DNA of 64,000 nt from Pseudoalteromonas sp. CO133X. GTDB lineage: Bacteria > Pseudomonadota > Gammaproteobacteria > Enterobacterales > Alteromonadaceae. The stretch's first letter is position 1. Each line of letters begins with the position of its first letter. This document shows positions 8,091-17,742 of the stretch, piece by piece. Location: NCBI GenBank assembly GCA_004208945.1, contig SGPE01000022.1:1-64000 (forward strand), in the 5' to 3' direction. The notes under the pieces are model-generated. The model worked only from the letters and a program-made list of their open reading frames with translations, was not told the DNA's origin and made no database searches. The translations under genes and the position numbers were made by a program.

Positions 8091-10487
8091 ATGATTTTAA
8101 GTTATTTGATCACCGCTCTGCGTGCGTTTAAAAACCAAAAACAGCATTTTATTTTAAATGTTCTGGGTTTAAGTGTGGGCTTAGCTGCGGCAATTCTAGT
8201 TGCTTTGTTTGCAAAAAATGAGCTTTCGTACGATAGCCAACAGCCTCATGCTGAGCGTGTTTATCGCGTTGGCCAAGACTTCTCAAAACTCGGTTTATCT
8301 GTGGTGCCTATTTTTAATTATGTGCAGTCAAAGCAGGCCGAAGATTATAGCCAAGTTGAAGAAGTATTCGGATTAACTATGGTCGAGCTGACCCGTGAAG
8401 CCATGGTTGATGTGAGTTACCGCAATCAAGGCTATAAGTTAAATGCCTTGTATGGTGCTACAGCAAATATTGAAAACTTTATTGCTATGGAGACGCTGGC
8501 GGGTGATTTAACAACAGCAATGAGTACTCCAGATAGCCTCGCTTTAAGTGAATCTGAAGCACTGCGCATTTTTGGTCGCACCGATGTGATTGGTGAAACA
8601 CTAACGCATGAACAAGGGCAGTACACAGTGCGTGCCGTGTTTGCAGACTTAACAGACAACACCCACTTTGCCTTTAAAAACCTTGTTTATGTTAAGCATG
8701 ATCCAAGCGAAATAGATATCAACAGTAGTTATGTTTATATGCGTTTAGCAGAGGGCACCGATACAGATGCATTAGCTAAAACCTTAACAGAGCGCTTTTT
8801 TAGTGGTTCGATGCTGGAGCAAGTTAGTTTAGAGCTGCATCCATTACTTGATTTGCACTTAACAGCTAAATCACCGTTTGAGATGAAAGCGGGTGGTGCT
8901 AAACAAGTGGTGATGATCTGTGTTGGTTTAAGCGTGTTACTTATTCTTATTGCAGGTTTTAACTTCATCAATATGACCGTCGCTCAATCGACGAAACGTG
9001 CAAAAGAAGTGGGTGTGCGTAAAGCGCTTGGCGCAAGTAAAGGCCAGTTAGTAACGCAGTTTTTATCTGAATCTGTGTTGGTATCAATGCTTTCAATGGT
9101 GATTGCATGTGCTTTAGTGGAGCTATTTTTACCAAGCTTTAACCAATTAGTAGACCGCGAATTGGTCGTGAATTATGCCTCTGAATTTGGCATTGCAATT
9201 ATTGTGGTCGCAATTGCTGTGGGCATATTAGCTGGGCTTTATCCTGCATTCTTTATTTCGTCATTCAGTGCAAAACGCGTTTTAAGTGGAGACTTACAGC
9301 GTGGTAATACAGCAATATGGGTTCGTAAGAGCTTACTAACCTTACAGGCTTCACTAGCAATAGGTTTAATCATTGCCTCTATTACCTTGTTAAAGCAATT
9401 AACTTACTTACAAAGCTTACCTTTAGGCTATGAAACAACACAAAGATTGGTTATTTCAGAGCTACCTGTAGGCGAAGTATTCACAAAAGAAAAAAATGCC
9501 TTAGTTAACCGTATTAGTGCAATTCAAGGTGTACAGCAAACAACAGTTATTGATACCCGTTTAACTGTTTCAATCAATAATACACTTATGCCAACGTGGC
9601 CAAATGGTGAAGCATCTGGCAGCTTAACGCCTGTTGTTGGCGCAAGCTACGATGTTGTAAAAACACTAGGATTAAAACTGGTTGCTGGTCGTGACTTTAG
9701 CCGTGAGTTTGCCGGTGACTGGGCAAGCCGCGAAAATGGAGTAACAAGTACGGGCACCATTGTGACTGAATCTGTCGCAAGGCAAGCGGGTTACACTAAC
9801 ATGAGTGACTTTATTGGTAAGGTAATTAAAGACTCAGGTCGCGGCATAGATATGCGTGTTGTGGGTGTGGTGGAAGATGTAAAAGTAGGTAATGTTAAAG
9901 ATGCCAACTCTAATATCATGTTCTTGTGTGGTTTTAACTTTTTATCACCTGTATCAGAATTAATTTTAACCATTGATCAGCAAAACTTACCATATATTAA
10001 AGCTCAGCTCGCTGAAATATTAGCAAGCTCAGCCAATATCTATGAACCAAAAATTAACTTACTCGCAGACAACTACAAAACCCTGTTAAAAGGTGATGAG
10101 CGAATTTCGAATGTCGTTTTAATCTTTACCGCTCTTGCCGTGTTCTTAACTTGCTTAGGTACTTTTGGTTTGGCTTCGTTTGCAACAGTGCGTCGTCAAA
10201 AAGAAGTGGCTGTTCGAAAAGTGCTAGGTGCATCACGCATCAGTATTGTAAATATCATTGCTAAAGAGTTCCTAGTGCTGGTGGCGCTCAGTATTGCTAT
10301 TGCGTATCCAGTGACTTACTTCTTAGTAGGAGATTGGTTAGCGAACTTTAATGACCGCATAGAACAAGCTGTATGGGTGTATTTAGTTGCCGCCGTCGCG
10401 GTGGCCGCGATTACCTGGGTTACCGTTGCAAGCTTAGCCTTTAAGGCCGCAAGCACCAGACCATCGCTTATCTTGCGATATGAATAA
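8091..10487 (+). CDS. MacB/FtsX-type ABC permease, duplicated form
   Basis: A permease of 798 residues built as two tandem FtsX/MacB units. Each has a membrane helix, a large periplasmic domain and a three-helix FtsX domain (IAGFNFINMTVAQSTKRAKE and TCLGTFGLASFATVRRQKE mark the two). The conserved K-E-V-[GA]-V-R-K-[AV]-L-G-A motif appears twice. Start: the ATG at 8091 is preceded by GGAGG at 8077-8081; the reading frame is open further upstream but would overlap the ATPase gene with no ribosome site. It forms an efflux pump with the two preceding genes, under the sigma-54 promoter. Confidence 0.9.
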   Translation: MILSYLITALRAFKNQKQHFILNVLGLSVGLAAAILVALFAKNELSYDSQQPHAERVYRVGQDFSKLGLSVVPIFNYVQSKQAEDYSQVEEVFGLTMVELTREAMVDVSYRNQGYKLNALYGATANIENFIAMETLAGDLTTAMSTPDSLALSESEALRIFGRTDVIGETLTHEQGQYTVRAVFADLTDNTHFAFKNLVYVKHDPSEIDINSSYVYMRLAEGTDTDALAKTLTERFFSGSMLEQVSLELHPLLDLHLTAKSPFEMKAGGAKQVVMICVGLSVLLILIAGFNFINMTVAQSTKRAKEVGVRKALGASKGQLVTQFLSESVLVSMLSMVIACALVELFLPSFNQLVDRELVVNYASEFGIAIIVVAIAVGILAGLYPAFFISSFSAKRVLSGDLQRGNTAIWVRKSLLTLQASLAIGLIIASITLLKQLTYLQSLPLGYETTQRLVISELPVGEVFTKEKNALVNRISAIQGVQQTTVIDTRLTVSINNTLMPTWPNGEASGSLTPVVGASYDVVKTLGLKLVAGRDFSREFAGDWASRENGVTSTGTIVTESVARQAGYTNMSDFIGKVIKDSGRGIDMRVVGVVEDVKVGNVKDANSNIMFLCGFNFLSPVSELILTIDQQNLPYIKAQLAEILASSANIYEPKINLLADNYKTLLKGDERISNVVLIFTALAVFLTCLGTFGLASFATVRRQKEVAVRKVLGASRISIVNIIAKEFLVLVALSIAIAYPVTYFLVGDWLANFNDRIEQAVWVYLVAAVAVAAITWVTVASLAFKAASTRPSLILRYE

Positions 10488-10510
10488 CAGTTAACTAACT
10501 CTCAACTATA

Positions 10511-10537
10511 AGCCCAGCAATACAGCTGGGCTTTTTT
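10511..10537 (+). terminator. terminator of the efflux operon
   Basis: 8-bp stem agcccagc/gctgggct (10511-10518, 10525-10532), 6-base loop, followed by a run of T to 10537. It lies 23 bases after the permease stop. Confidence 0.92.
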
Positions 10538-10605
10538 AGTTTTAAATGCTTATTGAGGATGGTTGTCGCCTACGTAGGGCATGCTTTAGCGCGTTGGTAT
10601 GAGAG

Positions 10606-11136
10606 TTAAAGGTCTTTAACCTTCACCGCGGGGTTACCTGCTACTAGGGTATTTGCCGCGACATCTTTGGTAACTATTGCCCCTGCGCCAATCACGGCAT
10701 TATCAGCAACTTTAATACCTGCAAGTATAATAGCGCCTGCACCAATCCATACATTGTTACCAATGCTAATCGGCGCTGCAAAATTAGCTTTTGCTAAACG
10801 CTCGGTTGGGTTTACTGCATGCGATACCGCGAGTATTTGTACATTAGGGCCAATTAAGCAGTCATCGCCTATCGTAATTTGCGCATCAGATAGCGGTGCA
10901 TCGAGTACAGTACAGTTAATATTTATGAAGGTTCGATCACCTATTTTAATACCACTGCCATAATCACAATGAAAACCTGCTTCAATAACAACCTGTTCGC
11001 CACAGTGAGCAAACATGCCTTTTAGTCGTTTTAAATTGCCTTTACTTGGGCTTTTGGCAAATAAACGGCAAATTTCATGAGTGTTTTTTCGTTGTTCTAT
11101 AAGTGACCTTTCTAGACTGTTAAATGAAATGCTCAT
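10606..11136 (-). CDS. left-handed beta-helix O-acetyltransferase (maltose/galactoside acetyltransferase family)
   Basis: Transfers acetyl from acetyl-CoA to a sugar or similar hydroxyl. The 176-residue protein shows the hexapeptide repeats of the LbH fold from about residue 55 on (IGDRTFININ, IGDDCLIGPNV, IGNNVWIGAGAIILAGI, IGAGAIVTKDV) and ends with the family's AGNPAVKVK. The presumed catalytic His is in AVSHAVNP, near residue 106. The N-terminal mac region is short and divergent, so the sugar substrate is open. It starts three bases after the aspartyl-protease-like gene, so the two are co-transcribed. Confidence 0.85.
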   Translation of the reverse strand: MSISFNSLERSLIEQRKNTHEICRLFAKSPSKGNLKRLKGMFAHCGEQVVIEAGFHCDYGSGIKIGDRTFININCTVLDAPLSDAQITIGDDCLIGPNVQILAVSHAVNPTERLAKANFAAPISIGNNVWIGAGAIILAGIKVADNAVIGAGAIVTKDVAANTLVAGNPAVKVKDL

Positions 11137-11139
11137 CGT

Positions 11140-12036
11140 TTATTCAGGTAACCCAATATGTGCATGACCACTTTTATAGTCAATAGTGATTAAAAAATGT
11201 TTGAGAACATCGTAGCCTATCAAGCCTTGTACTTTTTTTCCTCTTATATGTGTACCCGTTGTTTTATATTGAGATTCAAGATTCGCAGACTCTCCTTTAG
11301 CGGGGATACTCACCAGTACATTTTCCATTTCAAAAGGACCAAATTTTAGCCAAGGGATACGAAAGCTTTCAGTCATACCACTTGTATTCACGCCTGTGCT
11401 TATTCCCGATTCGCGCTCTATCTCATCAAGCCACCCCATGCTTTGAGCGACACTTCGTTTAACAACCATACCGCCATTGTTACCCGTGTCGAGCACCAAC
11501 CATATTGATTTTTCATTACTTAACATCACTTCTACAATAGGCATACCTGAGCCTCTTTGTTTTAGCATTTTAATGTTTTCGGTGTCATTTAAATTGACTG
11601 AGTCATGGGTAATAAGACGCATTTTTTGATTTGGGTAATCCAGTTGTATAACAAATTGGCGAAAGAAACCGGCACCAAATAGGAGTGCGTTATCATGAAA
11701 GCCAAGGTTGATTTCTACAGCATCATCAACTTCAGTGTCCATACCAAAAAAATTAATAGGCACATTGTGGTAAGTTGTTTTATTTTCAGTGCCATATACG
11801 CCTTTAATTCGCGTTTTGCCTCCTTTATCGAGATCAAGCTTATTTTTGTTAATAAAGTGAGGATTAATGCCATTCACTTGTGCGCCCGTATCCAATAAAA
11901 TTTTACTCGGTATACCAGATACAGTTGCTGGCACTTTGATGTGACCATTTTCTAAGTGAAAATCCAGCCAAGGCGTGACCGCCGCGTGGCTACAAAAACT
12001 TAAAACAGTTAAGCACAGTGTAATAAGTAACTTCAT
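11140..12036 (-). CDS. exported retropepsin-like aspartyl protease family protein
   Basis: A 298-residue exported protein with a signal peptide (MKLLITLCLTVLSFCSHA). Two Asp-Thr-Gly motifs are present, LLDTGAQVNG near residue 47 and LVLDTGNNGGMVV near residue 180. Each sits in a separate beta-rich half, like a pepsin-type fusion of two retropepsin units. The closing motif GLIGYDVLKHFLITIDY is typical of bacterial aspartyl protease family proteins. The substrate is unknown. It is first in a two-gene unit with the acetyltransferase. Confidence 0.8.
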   Translation of the reverse strand: MKLLITLCLTVLSFCSHAAVTPWLDFHLENGHIKVPATVSGIPSKILLDTGAQVNGINPHFINKNKLDLDKGGKTRIKGVYGTENKTTYHNVPINFFGMDTEVDDAVEINLGFHDNALLFGAGFFRQFVIQLDYPNQKMRLITHDSVNLNDTENIKMLKQRGSGMPIVEVMLSNEKSIWLVLDTGNNGGMVVKRSVAQSMGWLDEIERESGISTGVNTSGMTESFRIPWLKFGPFEMENVLVSIPAKGESANLESQYKTTGTHIRGKKVQGLIGYDVLKHFLITIDYKSGHAHIGLPE

Positions 12037-12260
12037 TATTAATCCTTTAATTTATTGTTTTTTATAGCTTAAGCTATTTATAGTGAAGTAATTCAGATAC
12101 CCATGCAAGCCCAAAGTTGACTCAGTTACGGCTAGCCTTGTGTCGCAATGATGACAAGTGAAATGGTATAGGGACTTTGAGTGTAAATAATTTAGGAGAT
12201 CATATAAGAATAATGCATTTTATGCTCTATAGCGGTTACTAAAGAGCATATGGTATTACG
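12037..12260. other. intergenic region between two minus-strand units
   Basis: No gene seen. An 8-bp inverted repeat, tatgctct/agagcata (12221-12228, 12243-12250), lies ten bases past the stop of the S9 peptidase and could end the long upstream operon, though no T tract follows on the minus strand. The rest should hold the promoter of the aspartyl-protease-like gene. Confidence 0.5.
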
Positions 12261-14633
12261 TCATAATTGTGCTCGGGATGATTTTAACCACTTATTAAGC
12301 CAAGCTGATTGCTCTTTAAGTAAATATGTTAAGTTTTCTTTCGCTCTATAAGAGTGGCCTTCATAGGGGAGCATAATGAGCTGGGTTGTTTTTTTATTCG
12401 CAATTAGCGCTTGATACATTCTTGTTGATTGTAGGGGGTAAGTCCCTGAATTTTGATCATTTTCACCGTGAATAAGTAGCAATGGCGCATCAATTTTATC
12501 TGCGAACATGATTGGTGATAAGTCAATATAGGTCTCTTTTGCTTGCCATAGAGTACGCTTTTCACCTTGAAAACCAAAAGGCGTTAATGTTCTGTTATAA
12601 GCACCGCTTCGAGCAATACCAGCTTTAAAAAAGTCAGTATGTGCGAGCAAGTTTGCTACGGTAAATGCGCCATATGAATGACCCATGACAGCTAAAGAGT
12701 CGATATCAATCAACCCTGTACCTTCGAGTGCATTGATAGCTGCTTGTGCATTAAGATTTATTTGATTGATAAAGTCATCATTGGGTTCTTGACCGTCAAA
12801 TGCAGTGATTGGCATGGATGGTGACTCAAAAACTGCGATGCCGTCATGAAGAAAAACCAAAGGGCTTAATGGATCAAATTGCCTAAATATATTTGTTTTT
12901 ACAGTATTTTGTTGGCTTAGTTTTTTATTATTAAATTCATCCGGATAGATCCATAGGACCGCAGGTATTTTGCCTTGTGCTTTATCGTAGTTACTCGGTA
13001 AATGTAGCGTACCACTTAAATTTAACCCATCACTTCTTTTATAATTTATAAATGTAGGAGGCTTGTCAAAATATTGCTTATTTTTGTTCGTTAATAAGGG
13101 GATTCGCTCATTCATATCAGTGCTTGAAATTGCAAAATATTGAGGAGCTGTTTGTACATTTTGTGTTTGTATAATAAGCGTATTATTTGCAACTCTTAAA
13201 GGGAGTTCAATGCTTTCTTCACTGCTGATAAAGTACTCTTTTCGTGTGTTATTGGTTTTGTTTAGTGTCTTTATAGTGGGCCTGATGCCCTCTTCGCTAA
13301 GGCCATTAGATAAAAAGAAAAGATTTGAATCATCTTCAACAAGCACTTCATACCCTTCAGGTAGTCTCAGAGTTTGCGGATCGCCAAAGTCATTAAATTT
13401 ATCTCTATAGTCTCGTTGTTCAATTAAGACACTTGCTGAGGTATTTGCACTAATTAAAGAAGCTTTTGCTTGTTTGCTAGCATAAAGCCACTCTTGAGCG
13501 ACTCCGGCACCTGACTTCCCCCATATTATATTATGTACTCTCCACTTAGCCTGATGGATGAGTTGTTTGTTTTGATTGAACGGGCTGGCAAGTTTATATG
13601 TATTGTCATGATATTTTTTATCTACTGACATATCACCATTATCAATTGCTTCGGTCCAAGTGAGAGTTGAGCCTTCAAAGGGAAGCCATTTAACTAATCT
13701 TGCACCATTAGGGACGCTATCTTTGGCTTTCTTTAAGTTAACCTTGTTATTTAAAGAGGGTAAGACATTTAGCTGGTGGTGGGTTTTTAAGTTAGTAATT
13801 TGATAGTCTCTGCCCCACTTTTTGTATGGTAAAAAGGAGGAGAGCTCCTTGGGTAGAGTTGACGACAACACATACTCTCCGTCAGGAGACAAAGAGAAAT
13901 CATCAAATAGCATGTTATCAGTTAGAGAGGTCACATTACCTTTTAAATCGATTTTAACTAAGCTTGAAAGTGCTAGAGTTTTAAATTGCTCTTTAAGTTT
14001 GTTATTTTTTAGAAGGCTTTGATATGTTCGCCCTTGCTCTACTTGTCGCTCAGATGAGAGAGAGTTTGGCTGTTTTAATTCGTTAATGGGTGAGTGTACT
14101 TTAGTATTTCTTTTTTTAACGATTAGTGCTGTGCTATCAGGTAGCCATCTGAGGTGTCTGCCACCTAATGTCGCTGATAAATTGGCCTGAGAAAGGCGTT
14201 TGAAAACCTGAGCTTCAACGTCATACACCCATAAATTAATTGTGTTGTCATTTTGAATTAAATAAGCAATTTTTTTAACGTCAGGAGACCAGTTATAGTC
14301 GATAATGACGCCGTTATCAGGGGTTAGGTCTATGCTCGTTCTATTGCTGATATCAAAAAGTGTTGTATGGCTATATAAAGGTGTGTCAAATCGGCTATAT
14401 AGATTGCTATAAAAATCCAAGCCCGCTAATTGCACGCGTGCTTGTGATACATAGTGAATCGATGGATAGCGTATCTGATGTAAAAATAGAGCCTGTTTCC
14501 CATTAGGTGATAGTGATACATTCTCTTGTGTTGTGGAATCTATATAACTTTCCCATTGGGGTTTATTCTCATCTGTGTTTGCGTGTATCGCGAAAGATAA
14601 GAGCAATACTATAAATATAAGAAATCTATTCAT
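12261..14633 (-). CDS. exported S9 family peptidase (prolyl oligopeptidase-like)
   Basis: Serine peptidase of 790 residues with a signal peptide (MNRFLIFIVLLLSFAIHA). The first 500 or so residues are TolB/DPP-IV-like propeller repeats (LSPNGKQALFL, WSPDVKKIAYL, WLPDSTALIV, LSPDGEYVLSS). The C-terminal alpha/beta-hydrolase has Ser653 in GHSYGAF, Asp726 in GENDQNS and His760 in YEGHSY. The gene overlaps the end of the upstream permease gene by 8 bases, so it belongs to the long peptide operon. Inference: it may trim the exported peptide, or degrade it as protection. A general nutritional role is also possible, but the overlap argues for a link to the transport system. Confidence 0.88.
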   Translation of the reverse strand: MNRFLIFIVLLLSFAIHANTDENKPQWESYIDSTTQENVSLSPNGKQALFLHQIRYPSIHYVSQARVQLAGLDFYSNLYSRFDTPLYSHTTLFDISNRTSIDLTPDNGVIIDYNWSPDVKKIAYLIQNDNTINLWVYDVEAQVFKRLSQANLSATLGGRHLRWLPDSTALIVKKRNTKVHSPINELKQPNSLSSERQVEQGRTYQSLLKNNKLKEQFKTLALSSLVKIDLKGNVTSLTDNMLFDDFSLSPDGEYVLSSTLPKELSSFLPYKKWGRDYQITNLKTHHQLNVLPSLNNKVNLKKAKDSVPNGARLVKWLPFEGSTLTWTEAIDNGDMSVDKKYHDNTYKLASPFNQNKQLIHQAKWRVHNIIWGKSGAGVAQEWLYASKQAKASLISANTSASVLIEQRDYRDKFNDFGDPQTLRLPEGYEVLVEDDSNLFFLSNGLSEEGIRPTIKTLNKTNNTRKEYFISSEESIELPLRVANNTLIIQTQNVQTAPQYFAISSTDMNERIPLLTNKNKQYFDKPPTFINYKRSDGLNLSGTLHLPSNYDKAQGKIPAVLWIYPDEFNNKKLSQQNTVKTNIFRQFDPLSPLVFLHDGIAVFESPSMPITAFDGQEPNDDFINQINLNAQAAINALEGTGLIDIDSLAVMGHSYGAFTVANLLAHTDFFKAGIARSGAYNRTLTPFGFQGEKRTLWQAKETYIDLSPIMFADKIDAPLLLIHGENDQNSGTYPLQSTRMYQALIANKKTTQLIMLPYEGHSYRAKENLTYLLKEQSAWLNKWLKSSRAQL

Positions 14634-17016
14634 TGCGTAATGCCTTTATTGGATCTTGTCTTAGTGTTTTATTGATGGGAAAAAAGCTTGTGATAAGCGC
14701 CATAACTAACAGCCCAAGCCAGATAGATAATGTTAACCACCAGTTTATAGTTAAGGTGACGTTGGGTAGTGAAAAGCAATAACCAATAATTAAAAATGCT
14801 AATGAAAAAGCGAGCACCAAGCTCATCGTTATGGGTTGCATAAGCTCAAGTAAACTTTCTTTTAATAATCTTAAGTTATCCGCGCCCATTGAGAGCTTAA
14901 CGCCCAAGCTATATCTGCGTACTTTAATTAAGTAGTTAACAATGCCATTGATGCCTATGCAGACCATGAGTAATGATGTTGATGCAAGTACAATAGCGAG
15001 CCAAGCAGCGTTTAAATGACGTTGTCGTTGGTCATCAAATTGAGTGGTTAATGACGCTAATGTATGTATATCTAGGCGTTTATCAATCCCGTAGATCAGT
15101 TGCTGAATTTGCGATGTTGATGCGGAATCTTTCATTGTTAGAAGGTAGGTATATTGACTCCAGCCTGGGTAATCTTTGGGTGTGAACACTTCAAAGTTTT
15201 CACTTTCAGGCCTTCCTGGTACGTAGGTATTACTGACTACGCCTACGATAGAATAAAACGTTTTGCTGTCAAAGCTGACTTTACTATTTAGTACATTCTG
15301 TGTGTTTTTATCCAACATATCCGCAAGGCGTTGATTAACAATAATGGGCGGGTTTTTAAGTTTTTCATCACCTTTGCGAAAGCCCTTGCCTGTTACTTTA
15401 AGATCTAATTCTGCAAAATAATTGTTGGAAACTAAGCTATTACGCGCTTGGGCAATATACTGGCCAGATTCATCATATATTTGGTTAACATTAACCGTAT
15501 CGGGTAAGCGTTGCTCTGATGATAGTGCTAAACTGCTCACGTTATCGAGGTTTAATAACTGTTGCGTAATGGCTTTATGAAGGTTGATTCGTTCACTCGG
15601 CTTATCGATATTACTGTAATTTATTGTAAGTGAGTATTTACCCTGAGAGTTTATACCATTATCTCTGAGCGCTTCAGAGAGTGTTACTAACACGACGTGA
15701 CTTGCTGCGGTTAATACTAAAAATGAGAACAAAATCTGTAAGCCAACCAATAAATGACTGGTCGCTGCGCTCATTTGTTTTCCTGTGCCTTTACCGCTAC
15801 TTTGTAAGCTACTTATTAAGTTTTTTTCTTTTACGACACTTAATTCTATAAATGAATAGAGTGCTGCAATAGTAATAATCAAAAATGCTGAAAACAGGAG
15901 CGTATTAATACTTAACGAAAGAGTATCTAGCCGCTGTATAGAATTTTCGGCTAAGTTTTGAATAACGATAAACCCTATTTGGGTGAGCGTTAATGCCAGT
16001 ATGACTGCAATGCTAATCAGTAGTAAGTTGTGTTTTAGTGTTTCAACAATGAGCTGTTTTGTACTTGCTCCAAATGCAAAGCTAATAGCAATTGGTTTTA
16101 TACGAGTAATGGCTTTTGCAAGTTGCATACTAGAGAGGTTGATAAGTGCGATGAGTAATAACAAACAAACACCTAAAAGCAGCATGAGTACTATTTTTCC
16201 GCTATCACCTTTTAATGCGTCACTAAATGTCGTGATACGTGCGTTAACAGTAAAGTCCTTTAGAATGTTAGGAGCATGGAGCTGGGCGCCTTTCAATGAT
16301 AGGTCTGATAACTGTTGTGTGATTGCAGATTCTGATGCTGTATCTTTTAATCTAACAACACTTTTGTATGCACCCATAAACCCATTTGCTGTTTTGGGAT
16401 CAAATACCTCATCGACATCAATAGGTAACCATATCGCATCGTTTATATTTTTGTAGTGGGGCAGAACAAGATCATCTGGAGCTACACCAACAATAGTGAA
16501 TCGACGTTGATTTAACTGTATTTTTTGACCAATGATATCATCTTGACCTTGGAAAAGTTCTTGCCATGCCCTATAGCCTAAAACGACAGACATGTGCTTA
16601 CTGCCGAGCGCCTCGGTCTTATTAAATAATCTGCCAAGTTCAGGTTTTACACCAAGCAGGTCAAACAAGTTATTAGATGCAAGAATAACGTCTACAGCGG
16701 GTCTAGTTGGCCTGTCTAATAATTTATAACTGGTCCACTTATGGTAGGTAGCCATGTCAGTAAAGAGCGTATTTTCACTCTCTATATAACTTATTACTTT
16801 TGAATTACTAGCAGGGCCTGAGTAGCTTTTTGAGTTTACGGTGCCTTCTAGTAAATATAAATTATCACTTTGTTGATAAGGCAAGGGGGAGAAAAAGACT
16901 AAATCCACTAAGCTAAATGCACTTAGTACCATGCAAAGAGTAAGCGCTAATGTAAATACGGTTGTTAAATAGTACTGTTTAGCACGTTTGAAGGTATTGT
17001 AGGCTACTTTTAACAT
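14626..17016 (-). CDS. MacB/FtsX-type ABC permease of the peptide operon
   Basis: A 796-residue permease with two MacB-like periplasmic regions and two FtsX helix bundles. N-terminal helix at about residues 20-42, further helices near 280-400, 430-450 and in the last 130 residues. The C-terminal part has the motif RRYSLGVKLSMGA, the counterpart of the VGVRKALGA motif. It overlaps the ATPase gene by 7 bases and the S9 peptidase gene by 8. It shares layout with the permease at 8091-10487 but is clearly a different sequence. Likely exports a peptide product from the periplasm across the outer membrane with a TolC-like channel, or gives self-protection; this is inference. Confidence 0.85.
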   Translation of the reverse strand: MLKVAYNTFKRAKQYYLTTVFTLALTLCMVLSAFSLVDLVFFSPLPYQQSDNLYLLEGTVNSKSYSGPASNSKVISYIESENTLFTDMATYHKWTSYKLLDRPTRPAVDVILASNNLFDLLGVKPELGRLFNKTEALGSKHMSVVLGYRAWQELFQGQDDIIGQKIQLNQRRFTIVGVAPDDLVLPHYKNINDAIWLPIDVDEVFDPKTANGFMGAYKSVVRLKDTASESAITQQLSDLSLKGAQLHAPNILKDFTVNARITTFSDALKGDSGKIVLMLLLGVCLLLLIALINLSSMQLAKAITRIKPIAISFAFGASTKQLIVETLKHNLLLISIAVILALTLTQIGFIVIQNLAENSIQRLDTLSLSINTLLFSAFLIITIAALYSFIELSVVKEKNLISSLQSSGKGTGKQMSAATSHLLVGLQILFSFLVLTAASHVVLVTLSEALRDNGINSQGKYSLTINYSNIDKPSERINLHKAITQQLLNLDNVSSLALSSEQRLPDTVNVNQIYDESGQYIAQARNSLVSNNYFAELDLKVTGKGFRKGDEKLKNPPIIVNQRLADMLDKNTQNVLNSKVSFDSKTFYSIVGVVSNTYVPGRPESENFEVFTPKDYPGWSQYTYLLTMKDSASTSQIQQLIYGIDKRLDIHTLASLTTQFDDQRQRHLNAAWLAIVLASTSLLMVCIGINGIVNYLIKVRRYSLGVKLSMGADNLRLLKESLLELMQPITMSLVLAFSLAFLIIGYCFSLPNVTLTINWWLTLSIWLGLLVMALITSFFPINKTLRQDPIKALRNE

Positions 17017-17738
17017 GGCTGAGCAACTCGATTTGCCTCTATTGGCGTATTGATATCATCATTTTCAGCTATTACAGAGCCATCTTTTAATTGAATATTA
17101 CGAGATGCCATGTTGGCATAACGCGGGTCATGGGTGACTAAAACGATTGTTGTGCCTTGCTGATTAAGGTCTTTGATCAATGCCATGATGGCATCACCGT
17201 TTTTAGAATCTAAGTTACCTGTTGGCTCATCGACAAGCATAATTCCTGAATCACCAGCTAAAGCGCGAGCAATGGAAACGCGTTGCTGTTGACCCCCTGA
17301 TATTTGGTTAGGGTATAAATCAGCTTTATCTGCAAGGCCTACTTTTTCTAAGCAATCTAAAGCACGTGCATGGCGCGTTGAAAGCGAATCCCCTCTGTAT
17401 TTTAAAGGCAGTGCTACATTTTCTAAGACGGTCATTTCATCTATCAGATTAAAAGATTGAAATACAAAGCCGATTCTATTTCCACGAACTTTAGAGCGTT
17501 GCGTTGAGTCCATATCAGAAACCAGTAAGCCGTCGATGTAATATTCACCACTTTGTGGGGTATCGAGTAATCCCATAATATTCAGCAGTGTTGATTTTCC
17601 GCACCCTGATGGGCCTGAAATAGAAATAAATTCGCCATCATAAACAGTGAAGCTAATTCCTTTTAAAATTTGACTGACCTGATCGCCATTGGTAAAGGAT
17701 TTAGTTAAGTTATTAACCCTTAAAATTTCAGTGTTCAT
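17010..17738 (-). CDS. ABC transporter ATP-binding protein of the peptide operon
   Basis: A 242-residue ATPase of the MacB/LolD group with Walker [19 protein letters not shown]-loop, signature ISGGQQQR, Walker [14 protein letters not shown] and switch His (VLVTHD). The signature begins with Ile rather than Leu. It follows the adaptor gene by four bases and overlaps the permease gene by seven, so all three are one transport unit. Confidence 0.93.
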   Translation of the reverse strand: MNTEILRVNNLTKSFTNGDQVSQILKGISFTVYDGEFISISGPSGCGKSTLLNIMGLLDTPQSGEYYIDGLLVSDMDSTQRSKVRGNRIGFVFQSFNLIDEMTVLENVALPLKYRGDSLSTRHARALDCLEKVGLADKADLYPNQISGGQQQRVSIARALAGDSGIMLVDEPTGNLDSKNGDAIMALIKDLNQQGTTIVLVTHDPRYANMASRNIQLKDGSVIAENDDINTPIEANRVAQPC

Positions 17739-17742
17739 ACTT

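Noticed and set aside
10606..12036. Acetyltransferase and aspartyl-protease-like genes as part of the RiPP operon
   Set aside because: A 224-base gap with an inverted repeat separates them from the S9 peptidase gene; same strand but no overlap or shared motif.
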